Shown piece by piece: positions 8,487-15,507 of a stretch of DNA of 64,000 nt. Source of the stretch: Marivibrio halodurans. GTDB taxonomy: Bacteria > Pseudomonadota > Alphaproteobacteria > UBA8366 > Aestuariispiraceae. The stretch covers positions 186,001 to 250,000 of the forward strand of contig NZ_JAGMWN010000003.1 of the NCBI RefSeq assembly GCF_017963645.1. The letters are read 5' to 3'. Every line of letters begins with the position of its first letter. The stretch's first letter is position 1. Both the position numbers and the translations under genes were made by a program. The notes below the pieces were generated by a model. That model saw only the letters and a program-made list of their open reading frames with translations, made no database searches and was not told the origin of the DNA.

Positions 8487-9403
8487 GCGGGTCCCTCGCG
8501 GCGGCGCCGGCCCCAGCGGCGCAGCAAACGCCCGTCGATCGCGATCAACCCCGCCCCTATCAGCAACAGGCCGAACCCCTGATGCGGCGCCAGCCTTTCA
8601 TCCAGGAACAGCGCCCCGAGGAGGATCGCGCTCGGCGGGATCAGCAGCGTGACGAGCGCGACATTGACCGCGCCCGCCGTCGCCAGAAGCCGGAAATAGA
8701 GGATATAGGCCACGGCGGTGGACAGGATCGCGAGCCCGGCGAGCGCCGCCAGCGTCTCGACACCCGGCATGGGCAGGCTCCAGGGGCGGTCGGCGAAGGC
8801 CACCAGCGGCGCCATCATGGCCGTCGTCGCCGTCAGTTGCCCCAGCGCGACCTGCGGCGGCGTCAGGCCCAGCCCCCGGAACCGCCGTCCGAAAACGCTG
8901 GCGATGCCGTAGGACAGCGCCGCCCCCAGGCAGGCGATCATGCCAAGGCTGCCGATATCCGCCCCGGACAGGAGATCCGCGCCCAGAAGCACCGCCACGC
9001 CCGCGACGCCGGCGAGGATACCGGCCAGCTTATGCGGCGCCATGCGCTCGTCCGCCAGGGTCCAATGCGCGACCAGCATGGCGAAGATCGGGGTCGTCGC
9101 GTTCAGGATGGAGGCAAGGCCGCTCGGAATCGCCGTCTGCGCCCAGAACAACAGGCTGAACGGCACCAGATTGTTGAGGAAGCCCATCACGAGGAAGGCG
9201 CCGATCGCCGGGCGCATCGCCCCGAACCGCGCGCCCGTCAGCATGAGATAGAGCCACAGCGCGAGCGCCGCGAACCCGGTCCGCGCGAGCACGATCGTCA
9301 GCGGCGGCAGATCGCGCACCGCGACGCCGACGAAGAAGAAGGCCCCGCCCCAAAGCAAGGAAAGCAGAAGCAACAGCCCCCAGTCGCGCGGGCTCATGAT
9401 CAT
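8471..9403 (-). CDS. EamA/DMT-family exporter
   Basis: This inner-membrane permease of the drug/metabolite transporter superfamily has about 310 residues and ten predicted hydrophobic segments arranged as two EamA repeats. The first repeat begins LLLLSLLWGGAFFFVGVAV. The first repeat ends in NATTPIFAMLVAHWTLADER and the second in LLIPPSAILLGALFLDERL, the paired family signatures. The start at 9403 (Met-Ile-Met-Ser) is chosen because the first helix starts right after it; 9397 is equally possible. Likely substrates are small metabolites such as amino acids, but none can be assigned. Confidence 0.85.
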   Translation of the reverse strand: MIMSPRDWGLLLLLSLLWGGAFFFVGVAVRDLPPLTIVLARTGFAALALWLYLMLTGARFGAMRPAIGAFLVMGFLNNLVPFSLLFWAQTAIPSGLASILNATTPIFAMLVAHWTLADERMAPHKLAGILAGVAGVAVLLGADLLSGADIGSLGMIACLGAALSYGIASVFGRRFRGLGLTPPQVALGQLTATTAMMAPLVAFADRPWSLPMPGVETLAALAGLAILSTAVAYILYFRLLATAGAVNVALVTLLIPPSAILLGALFLDERLAPHQGFGLLLIGAGLIAIDGRLLRRWGRRRREGPAQPSK

Positions 9404-9531
9404 GCGACGCACCCCATCGGTGATGAACGACCTGGCTATAGCAAGCACGCGAGCCGGGCGGCTGGCCATTTTCGGACCCGATCATCCGCTATCCCCTCGC
9501 CCGCGCGGGCCGGGGCCGGTATGATCCCCTC

Positions 9532-10107
9532 ATGCACGATTTCGACCTCTGCTTCGACCTCTGCGATGCCGCGCGGATGCGGCGGGATCCGGCCTATGAC
9601 GGGCGGTTCTTCACCGCGGTCAAGACGACCGGAATCTATTGCCGGCCGGTCTGCCCGGTGAAGCAGCCGAAGCGTCAGAATGTCGTCTTCTATCCCAGCG
9701 CGGCGGCGGCCGAACGGGCGGGGTTCCGCCCCTGCCTGCGCTGCCGGCCGGAGACGGCGCCCTTCTCCGCCGCCTGGAATGGCACGCAAGCGACGGTCAG
9801 CCGCGCGCTGAAACTGATCGAGGAAGGCGCGCTCGACCGCGCGGGGGTCGAGGCGCTGGCCGACCGCCTCGGCATCGGGGCGCGGCATCTGGCGCGGCTC
9901 TTCGACCGGCATCTCGGCGCCTCGCCCGGCGCGGTCGCCCGCACATACCGGCTGCACCGGGCGAAACGCCTCCTGCGGGAGAGCGAATTGCGGATCACCG
10001 ACATCGCCTTCCAGTCCGGCTTCGGCTCGATCCGGCGCTTCAACGCGGCCTTCGCCGCGCTCTATGGCCGCCCGCCCTCCAGCTTCCGCGCGCCGCGAGC
10101 GCGATGA
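9532..10107 (+). CDS. adaA: AdaA-like methylphosphotriester acceptor and AraC-type activator
   Basis: This 191-residue protein has an N-terminal Ada metal-binding domain and a C-terminal AraC HTH. The four zinc cysteines are visible: GIYCRPVCPVK (Cys37 and Cys41) and PCLRCRPE near residue 68; the first would be the methyl-accepting residue. The HTH lies at about residues 95-185, with LRITDIAFQSGFGSIRRFNAAF as the second helix-turn-helix. It senses methylated DNA phosphates and activates alkylation repair. It overlaps the next gene by 4 bases (ATGA). Together the pair reproduces the E. coli Ada domain order, split into two proteins as in the Bacillus adaAB operon. Confidence 0.85.
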   Translation: MHDFDLCFDLCDAARMRRDPAYDGRFFTAVKTTGIYCRPVCPVKQPKRQNVVFYPSAAAAERAGFRPCLRCRPETAPFSAAWNGTQATVSRALKLIEEGALDRAGVEALADRLGIGARHLARLFDRHLGASPGAVARTYRLHRAKRLLRESELRITDIAFQSGFGSIRRFNAAFAALYGRPPSSFRAPRAR

Positions 10108-10622
10108 CGGAAGCACACCCCCTCCTCTATTGCGTGACGGAGAGCCCGGTGGGACCGATCCTGCTGGCGGGCGACGGGGAGAGGCTGCACCGCATCGCCT
10201 TTTCCACCGGCCGCCGCCCCTTCGGGCCGGAGGCCGGCTGGGCCCGCGACGATACCGCCTTCGCGGAGGCGCGGAGGCAGTTGGCGACCTATTTCGCGGG
10301 CGGGCTTACGCGCTTCGATCTGCCCTACGCGCTCTCCGGCACCGACTTCCGCCAGCGCGTCTGGCGCGCGCTGGCCACCATTCCCCATGGCGAGACGCGA
10401 AGCTATGGCTGGCTCGCCCGCGCGATCGGGGACCCGAAGGCCGTCCGCGCCGTGGGAGCCGCCAACGGCGCCAATCCGCTGCCGATCCTGCTGCCCTGCC
10501 ATAGGGTAATCGGGGCCGACGGCTCGCTGACCGGGTTCGGCGGCGGGATCGAGACCAAGCGCGCGCTCCTCGACCTCGAAGGCGCGCGATCGCACCGGCC
10601 GGAGCAGCCGTCGCTTCTTTAG
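10104..10622 (+). CDS. ogt: Methylated-DNA--protein-cysteine methyltransferase (Ogt/AdaB)
   Basis: This is a suicidal O6-methylguanine/O4-methylthymine repair protein of 172 residues. The active-site PCHRV is present near residue 133, with the arginine-finger helix region DFRQRVWRALATIPHGETRSYGWLA and AVGAANGANPLPILLPCHRVIG around it. The start ATG overlaps the adaA stop (ATGA), so the two are translationally coupled. Autoregulation by AdaA is likely by analogy. Domain order adaA-ogt matches full-length Ada. Confidence 0.93.
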   Translation: MTEAHPLLYCVTESPVGPILLAGDGERLHRIAFSTGRRPFGPEAGWARDDTAFAEARRQLATYFAGGLTRFDLPYALSGTDFRQRVWRALATIPHGETRSYGWLARAIGDPKAVRAVGAANGANPLPILLPCHRVIGADGSLTGFGGGIETKRALLDLEGARSHRPEQPSLL

Positions 10623-10652
10623 CCCCTCCATCGCCTTCCCCGATTTTTTCGC

Positions 10653-10680
10653 TTGACCCCTATTGTGTTACTGATAATCA
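10653..10680 (+). promoter_or_regulatory. Probable sigma70-type promoter of bfd
   Basis: TTGACC at 10653-10658 and TAATCA at 10675-10680 are separated by 16 bases, directly in front of bfd. The -10 overlaps the Fur-like element, which would fit repression under iron-replete conditions. Confidence 0.45.
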
Positions 10681-10690
10681 TTCGCACATA
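10670..10690. promoter_or_regulatory. Fur/Irr-like iron box upstream of bfd
   Basis: The AT-rich core TGATAATCATTCGCAC lies inside the predicted bfd promoter. Its right half, TCATTCGCAC, is identical to the centre of the stronger palindrome at 13257-13279. The left half resembles the classical GATAATCATT Fur motif. The match is partial, and binding is inferred from the motif and from the iron-storage gene downstream. Confidence 0.5.
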
Positions 10691-10717
10691 TCGGGCGAAA
10701 GGAGGCGATTGGGCCCA

Positions 10718-10975
10718 ATGTATGTTTGCCTGTGCAATGCGATCAGCGATTCGATGGTCGAGGACGCGATCGAGGGCGGTGCCCGCGCCGAGGAGGCCGT
10801 CTATGGCCACCATGGCTGCGAGGAAGTCTGCGGTCGCTGCAAGCCCATGATGCGCGCCATGATCGCCGAGCGTTGCGGCGAACATCTGTTGATTCCCGTC
10901 GAGCACGGGCCGGAGCGGCCGGAACCGCCGCTCTCCCTCGACGCGCCTCGATGGTACCCGGCGGCCGCCGAATAG
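10718..10975 (+). CDS. bfd: Bacterioferritin-associated ferredoxin
   Basis: This is a [2Fe-2S] ferredoxin that donates electrons to bacterioferritin to mobilise stored Fe(III). It has 85 residues. The BFD-type fold shows CLCNAIS at residues 4-10 and CGRCKP near residue 38, giving the four cluster cysteines in the typical CxC...CxxC spacing. A roughly 25-residue proline-rich tail after ERCGEHLLIP is longer than usual. GGAGG lies 12 bases before the ATG; an in-frame TTG at 10709 is an alternative start. It is followed 216 bases later by bfr. Confidence 0.92.
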   Translation: MYVCLCNAISDSMVEDAIEGGARAEEAVYGHHGCEEVCGRCKPMMRAMIAERCGEHLLIPVEHGPERPEPPLSLDAPRWYPAAAE

Positions 10976-11191
10976 CCGCGCGACGGCGATGCTTGCCGTC
11001 CACAATCTGAGCCTCTGGCTCCGTCTCGCCGAAGATCGGCGTCGCAGGCGAGACAGATCGGTCGAGACCGGCCCGGATGACGACAGTCATTTTCCGGAAC
11101 GGGAGGGGCTGTCCCAATCCACCCATTCCTGGTACGGTAGGATGTTGAAGGGCCGAGCACGGCCCCACCCGACCGATCAGGACGAGGGCTC

Positions 11192-11677
11192 ATGAAAGGC
11201 GACAGTAAGGTCATCCAGCACCTCAACAAGGTGCTCTACAACGAACTCACCGCGATCAATCAGTATTTCCTTCACGCCCGGATGCTGAAGGACTGGGGGT
11301 TCCGCGAACTCGGCAAGGTCGAGTACGAGGAATCGATCGACGAGATGAAGCACGCGGACTGGCTGATCGAGCGTATCCTGTTCCTTGAAGGCCTTCCGAA
11401 CCTGCAGGATCTCGGCAAGCTGATGATCGGTCAGTCGGTACGCGAGATTCTGGAATGCGATCTGAAGATGGAGCAGATCGCGCATCCCGATCTGCGCGCC
11501 GCCATCGACTATTGCGAATCGGCCGGGGACTATGTCAGCCGTTCCCTCTTCACCGACATCCTGAAATCGGAGGAGGATCATATCGACTGGCTGGAAACTC
11601 AACTCGGCCTGATCGAGAAGCTCGGCGAGGCGAACTACCTCCAATCCGCCATGGGCGGGATAGAGGAAGCGGACTGA
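11192..11677 (+). CDS. bfr: Bacterioferritin
   Basis: This 24-mer haem-containing iron-storage protein oxidises Fe(II) and stores it as a ferric mineral. It has 161 residues. The di-iron site ligands fall at the standard positions (Glu18, Glu51, His54, plus the EEDH pair near residues 127-130). Met52, the haem axial ligand, is present in DEMKHAD. The gene follows bfd at 216 bases; no clear terminator or second Fur-type box is seen between them. Confidence 0.97.
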   Translation: MKGDSKVIQHLNKVLYNELTAINQYFLHARMLKDWGFRELGKVEYEESIDEMKHADWLIERILFLEGLPNLQDLGKLMIGQSVREILECDLKMEQIAHPDLRAAIDYCESAGDYVSRSLFTDILKSEEDHIDWLETQLGLIEKLGEANYLQSAMGGIEEAD

Positions 11678-11875
11678 CGCGGGATTCTCGCGTCTCCGAC
11701 CTCCCAATCCGAAATGGCGAGGGGCTGGGCCATGCCGCCCGCCCCTCCACGTTCGGCCCTGCCCGGTTGGCCTTACCCGGTTGCCGCCGCAGGGCTTGCC
11801 CACCTATCCCGTTGCACGTATCGGCCGGATATTGCATGAGGCATTCATGGGAACGGGCCGCGCGGACGGCCGCCA

Positions 11876-12556
11876 ATGAATGCCGGGGACCCTACCGTGT
11901 ACACGCTCTACTACTATCCGGATAATGCCAGCCTCGCCCCGCATATGTGCCTGCTGCACGCGGGCGCGCCCTATCAACTCGCGCTCGTCGACCGGGCCAA
12001 GGGGGCGCTCGACGCCGATTGGTTCCGCGCCGTCAGTCCGAACGGCAAGATCCCGGCCATGGCCGTCGGCGACCCGGCGGCCGGCGGTTTCGTGATGACG
12101 GAAGCGGCGGCGCTCTGCCTCAGGATCGCGGAGGATTTTCCGGCGGCCGGCCTGATGCCGCCGCCCGGCACCGCCGCGCGCGGCCATGCCATGAGCTGGC
12201 TTTTCCATCTGACCAATACGCTTCAGGCGGACAGCAATGTCCATAACTACGCGCGCCGCTATGCCGCCACCGACGAGGCGATCGCCCAGGTGCGCGCGGA
12301 GACGGCCGCGCGGTTAGGCGCGCATCTGGGCTATATCGACCGGGAATTGGCGCGCCACGGCGCACCATGGCTCGCCGGCGATCAGGTCACGGCGGCCGAC
12401 TATTACCTATTGATGGTCGCCGGGTGGTTGGAGCAGTTCGCGATCCCCGATCCGCCCTCGGTCCGTCCGGCCCTGCGCGCGCACCTCGAACGCGCCCAGG
12501 CCCTGCCGGCGGCGGTGGAGGCATACCGGATCGAAGGACACGGCCCCTATTTCTGA
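11876..12556 (+). CDS. Glutathione S-transferase family protein
   Basis: This 226-residue two-domain GST has a thioredoxin-like N-domain, with YTLYYYPDNASLAPHMCLLHAG, the cis-proline segment NGKIPAMAV and MTEAAALCLRIAE (the Glu-Ser/Ala glutathione site). The all-helical C-domain contains WLAGDQVTAADYYLLMVAGWL. The first-helix serine context (NASLAPH) suggests a beta-class-like bacterial GST. The substrate is unknown. The start is the ATG at 11876. The 198 bases before it show nothing definite. Confidence 0.85.
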   Translation: MNAGDPTVYTLYYYPDNASLAPHMCLLHAGAPYQLALVDRAKGALDADWFRAVSPNGKIPAMAVGDPAAGGFVMTEAAALCLRIAEDFPAAGLMPPPGTAARGHAMSWLFHLTNTLQADSNVHNYARRYAATDEAIAQVRAETAARLGAHLGYIDRELARHGAPWLAGDQVTAADYYLLMVAGWLEQFAIPDPPSVRPALRAHLERAQALPAAVEAYRIEGHGPYF

Positions 12557-12573
12557 TCCGAAGGCTGGTATCG

Positions 12574-13167
12574 TCAGTTGAGCCAGGTCGGTGCGCGGTC
12601 GGTATCCTTCCCCCGCTCAGGCACCATGCCGAAGGCACGCTCCCGCCCGCTCGGTTCTTCCAGCCCCAGCGACGGCCGGTCCGTCGGGCAGGCCCCATGG
12701 GGGGCGAGTGCGGCGGCGAGTCGCTGCGCGGCCTCGGCCAGATCGAGTCCCGCGGTCAAAGCCTGCGCGCCGTCCGAATAGGGATCGAGGCCGATAAGAT
12801 CCGCCGCCAGGCCCCGCGCCCTGTCGATCCGGCCCGTCCCGGCCACCGCCACGAGGTTGAGCAACCGCAACTCGTCCGCCGATAGACACGGGCAACAGGC
12901 GGCGTGATGCTGAATGGTCCGCCGGGTGCTGTCCCGAAGTCGTTCCACGAGCAGGATCAACGCCGCCATGATCGGCCGGCCCGGGCGCCCCCCGAACCGC
13001 GTGGCGATCTGGTTCCAGGCCGCGTCGCAAGCCGGCCCACCCTCGACCCAGCGACGGAAGGCGCGGATCAGGACGCGCTCCTCCTCCGCCAACCCATCCA
13101 GGCGAACCGGTTCATCCAAGCCGTCCCCGAATCCACCGCCGGACGGGCGAAAGCGCATATGCGTCAT
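12574..13167 (-). CDS. Unknown cysteine-motif protein behind a Fur/Irr-type box
   Basis: This 197-residue protein has no signal peptide or membrane segment. The visible hallmark is AACCPCLSADELRLL near residues 88-102, a CCxC cluster that recalls the CCCxxxTPAE stretch of the DUF6628 family, to which I tentatively liken it. Upstream of this is a helical segment with an aspartate/arginine-rich face, and the last 35 residues are polar and probably disordered. GGAGG precedes the ATG by 13 bases. A near-perfect iron-box palindrome lies 90 bases upstream, so the gene is probably repressed by Fur or controlled by Irr. Its function is unknown; a role in iron or haem handling is inferred only from that site and from the bfd-bfr neighbours. 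Confidence 0.6.
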   Translation of the reverse strand: MTHMRFRPSGGGFGDGLDEPVRLDGLAEEERVLIRAFRRWVEGGPACDAAWNQIATRFGGRPGRPIMAALILLVERLRDSTRRTIQHHAACCPCLSADELRLLNLVAVAGTGRIDRARGLAADLIGLDPYSDGAQALTAGLDLAEAAQRLAAALAPHGACPTDRPSLGLEEPSGRERAFGMVPERGKDTDRAPTWLN

Positions 13168-13256
13168 GATCTGAAAAGGCCTCCATGCCTCGACGTCGTT
13201 GCCGTCCCCTCATGGTCGGCGGTCACCTTTCCGGTGCCGCCGCCCCACAAATGTAA

Positions 13257-13279
13257 TTGCAAGTCATTCGCACTTGCAA
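13257..13279. promoter_or_regulatory. Fur/Irr-type palindrome
   Basis: The arms TTGCAAGT (13257-13264) and ACTTGCAA (13272-13279) are perfectly complementary around CATTCGC. This fits alphaproteobacterial iron boxes of the TGCAAnT-ATTnGC-AnTTGCA kind. It sits 90 bases before the unknown gene at 12574-13167 and 55 bases before the metY promoter, so it most likely controls the former. Confidence 0.7.
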
Positions 13280-13333
13280 GAATAAATCGGCCCGGGTCGC
13301 ATCGGCAATCCACAGTCGGGCGCCGTATTTTCG

Positions 13334-13366
13334 TTGACGCCTCACGACACCGCTGCTAGCCATAAT
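13334..13366 (+). promoter_or_regulatory. Candidate promoter of the SAM-II/metY transcript
   Basis: TTGACG at 13334-13339 is followed after 17 bases by TAGCCATAAT. This would place the transcript start at about 13370, right at the first aptamer helix. The -10 is imperfect; the fit to the aptamer position is the main support. Confidence 0.45.
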
Positions 13367-13370
13367 CGCG

Positions 13371-13425
13371 TAGCGCCGATTTGAGGCTCAGCTTGCGGGC
13401 GCTTTAAAAATGCAGCTAAAGCGGG
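13371..13425 (+). ncRNA. SAM-II riboswitch (metA motif)
   Basis: Helix P1 is AGCGCC (13372-13377) with GGCGCT (13398-13403). The conserved L1 GATTTGA follows P1 at 13378-13384. The 3' conserved strand is AAAAATGCAGCTAAA then GCGGG, with the same spacing as the known SAM-II aptamer ending GCUAAA-N2-GGG. The pseudoknot can form between GCTTGC (13391-13396) and GCAGC (13412-13416), and between CTC (13387-13389) and GGG (13423-13425). SAM-II binds S-adenosylmethionine and represses methionine genes in alphaproteobacteria. It lies 174 bases upstream of metY, with an intrinsic terminator between. Confidence 0.9.
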
Positions 13426-13434
13426 TTGGTGCGG

Positions 13435-13471
13435 AAACCGCCCAGCCCCGTCGATGGCTGCGGCGGTTTTT
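13435..13471 (+). terminator. Intrinsic terminator acting as riboswitch expression platform
   Basis: Arms 13435-13442 (AAACCGCC) and 13462-13469 (GGCGGTTT) pair, with an inner CAGCC/GGCTG extension and one bulged C. The stem runs into five T (13467-13471). It starts 10 bases after the SAM-II aptamer. A competing hairpin pairs 13423-13434 with 13438-13448 and would sequester the terminator's left arm, so the pair looks like a terminator/antiterminator switch. Confidence 0.8.
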
Positions 13472-13598
13472 CTGTGCCCCGTGACGGGTTCCGCGCCGGG
13501 TCTTCCCGGCGCCGTTCGCCACGCCTCCGCAAGCGATCCTCGCACCGGTCCGGCCGGTATCGGCGCCAATAGTCGAAACCCAAGGAGGGAGCGTTCCC

Positions 13599-14903
13599 AT
13601 GCCGATCGACAGCAAGAATCCCCAAACCCTCGCGCTTCATGCCGGTTATCGCGCCGATTCGGCGACCGGCGCCGTGGCCGTGCCGATCTATCAGACCACC
13701 AGCTACCAGTTCGACAATGCCGAGCATGCGCGCAAGCTGTTCGCGCTAGAGGAGCTCGGCAATATCTACAGCCGCATCATGAACCCGACCTGCGACGTGC
13801 TGGAGCAGCGGGTGGCGGCGCTGGAAGGCGGCGTCGCGGCGCTCGCCGTCTCCTCCGGTCAGGCGGCCAGCGCCTTCGCGGTCCAGAACATCGCGCATGC
13901 CGGCGACAATATCGTCAGTTCCACCGACCTCTATGGCGGCACCTGGAATCTTTTCGCCAACACCCTGAAGGATCAGGGGATCGAGGTGCGCTTCGTCGAT
14001 CCCGCCGACCCGGAGGCCTTCCGCGCCGCGGTCGATGAGCGGACCCGCGCCTTCTATGCCGAGACCCTGCCGAACCCGAAGCTGCAGGTCTTCCCGATCG
14101 CGGAGGTCGCCGCGATCGGTCGCGAACTCGGCATCCCCCTGATCGTCGACAACACGGCCGCGCCGGTCCTCTGCAAGCCGTTGGAGCACGGCGCGGCGAT
14201 CGTCGTTTATTCGACGACCAAGTATCTCGGCGGGCACGGCACGACGATCGGCGGCATGATCGTCGATGGCGGCGACTTCCCCTGGGAAGACTTCAAGCAG
14301 CGCCAGCCCTATCTGAACGAGCCCGACCCCTCCTATCACGGCGCGGTCTGGACGGAGGCGGTGAAACCACTCGGCCCGATCGCCTATATCATCAAGGCGC
14401 GGGTCACGCTGCTGCGCGACCTCGGCAGCGCGCAGAGCCCCTTCGACGCCTTCCAGACGATCCAGGGGATCGAGACCGTGGCGCTGCGCATGCGCGAGCA
14501 CAGCCGCAACGCCGCCGCCGTCGCGGAATTCCTTGAGAAGCACCCGCAGGTCGACAAGGTGATCTATCCCGGCCTGCAGGAGGGCGAGAGCTACAAGCGC
14601 GCCAATCGCTATCTGAAGGACGGGTTCGGCGGCCTCGTCGGCTTCCACGTCAAGGGCGGCCGGGCGGCCGGCGCGGCCTTCATCGACGCGCTGGAGTTGT
14701 TCTACCATGTCGCCAATATCGGCGATGCGCGCTCGCTCGCGATCCACCCGGCGACGACGACGCACTCCCAGCTCTCGGCGGAGGAGCAGGCGGCCTCGGG
14801 CGTCACCGACGCCTATGTGCGCCTGTCGATCGGGATCGAGCATATCGACGATATCCTGGCCGACCTCGACCAGGCGCTGAAGGCGGCCGCCTCCGCCGGC
14901 TGA
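13599..14903 (+). CDS. metY: O-acetylhomoserine aminocarboxypropyltransferase (sulfhydrylase)
   Basis: This PLP enzyme makes homocysteine (or methionine) from O-acetylhomoserine and sulfide. It has 434 residues, the length of the MetY branch (MetZ/MetB enzymes are nearer 390-400). The PLP lysine is in VVYSTTKYLGGHGT near residue 209. YSRIMNPTCDVLE near residue 58 binds the phosphate of the neighbouring subunit, and SSGQAA and DNTAAPVLCKP are further family marks. AGGAGGG precedes the ATG by about 9 bases. Expression is probably set by the upstream SAM-II element and terminator. The choice of O-acetyl rather than O-succinyl substrate is inferred from family length. Confidence 0.92.
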   Translation: MPIDSKNPQTLALHAGYRADSATGAVAVPIYQTTSYQFDNAEHARKLFALEELGNIYSRIMNPTCDVLEQRVAALEGGVAALAVSSGQAASAFAVQNIAHAGDNIVSSTDLYGGTWNLFANTLKDQGIEVRFVDPADPEAFRAAVDERTRAFYAETLPNPKLQVFPIAEVAAIGRELGIPLIVDNTAAPVLCKPLEHGAAIVVYSTTKYLGGHGTTIGGMIVDGGDFPWEDFKQRQPYLNEPDPSYHGAVWTEAVKPLGPIAYIIKARVTLLRDLGSAQSPFDAFQTIQGIETVALRMREHSRNAAAVAEFLEKHPQVDKVIYPGLQEGESYKRANRYLKDGFGGLVGFHVKGGRAAGAAFIDALELFYHVANIGDARSLAIHPATTTHSQLSAEEQAASGVTDAYVRLSIGIEHIDDILADLDQALKAAASAG

Positions 14904-14995
14904 TGGGAATCGCCCGCCGCCCCTGCCGCCCGGCGATCGTCCGGCGGAAGAAGGGGCGGCGGGCGGAACCGACGATGAAGCAAAGGGCGCACGCC

Positions 14996-15457
14996 ATGGT
15001 CTCCCTCTATGTCGATGCGGATGCCTGTCCGGTGAAGGAGGAGACCGTGCGCGTGGCCGAACGGCACGGGCTGCGCGTCGTGATGGTAAGCGACGGCGGG
15101 CTGCGCCCCCACCCGCATCCGCTGGTCGAGACGGTCGCCGTCGCCCAGGGCGCGGACGCCGCCGACGACTGGATCGCGGACCGGATCGGCCCTGGCGATA
15201 TCTGCGTCACCAACGACATCCCCCTCGCCGCGCGGTGCTTGAAATTCAATGCCCACGCGCTGAAACCGAACGGAGAACCCTTCACCCCCGACGGCATCGG
15301 CATGGCGCTCGCCGGCCGCGAGATCGCCCGCCACCGCCGCGAGACGGGCGCGGGGGGTGGCGGGCCGCCCCCCTTCTCGAAGGCCGACCGCTCCCGCTTC
15401 CTCGACCGGCTGGAAACGATGGTGCGGGCGGCGAGCCGCGCCGCGTCCGATGGCTGA
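14996..15457 (+). CDS. yaiI: YaiI/YqxD family protein (DUF188)
   Basis: This is a protein of about 153 residues with the DUF188 signature at its very start (YVDADACPVKEE), then VTNDIPLAARCL and GEPFTPDGIGMALAGREI. The fold is PIN-like with an acidic cluster (DADACP, DDWIA, TNDIPLA), suggesting a metal-dependent nuclease, but no activity is established for the family. The ATG at 14996 is chosen because it puts the signature at residue 3; ATG 14975 and an upstream start overlapping metY are possible. It follows metY closely and may be co-transcribed. Confidence 0.85.
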   Translation: MVSLYVDADACPVKEETVRVAERHGLRVVMVSDGGLRPHPHPLVETVAVAQGADAADDWIADRIGPGDICVTNDIPLAARCLKFNAHALKPNGEPFTPDGIGMALAGREIARHRRETGAGGGGPPPFSKADRSRFLDRLETMVRAASRAASDG

Positions 15458-15507
15458 CGCATCACCCGTAGGGGGTAGTCCCTCGTCCAAGCACGCGGGC
15501 GTACGTC

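Noticed and set aside
8048-9661. A 537-codon frame across alaX, the EamA gene and adaA
   Set aside because: It crosses three well-supported genes in the wrong frame; the product is Gln/Arg/Asp-rich noise.
13454-14038. A plus-strand frame overlapping the metY start
   Set aside because: The metY frame has the ribosome-binding site and PLP motifs. This one is an Arg-rich shadow.
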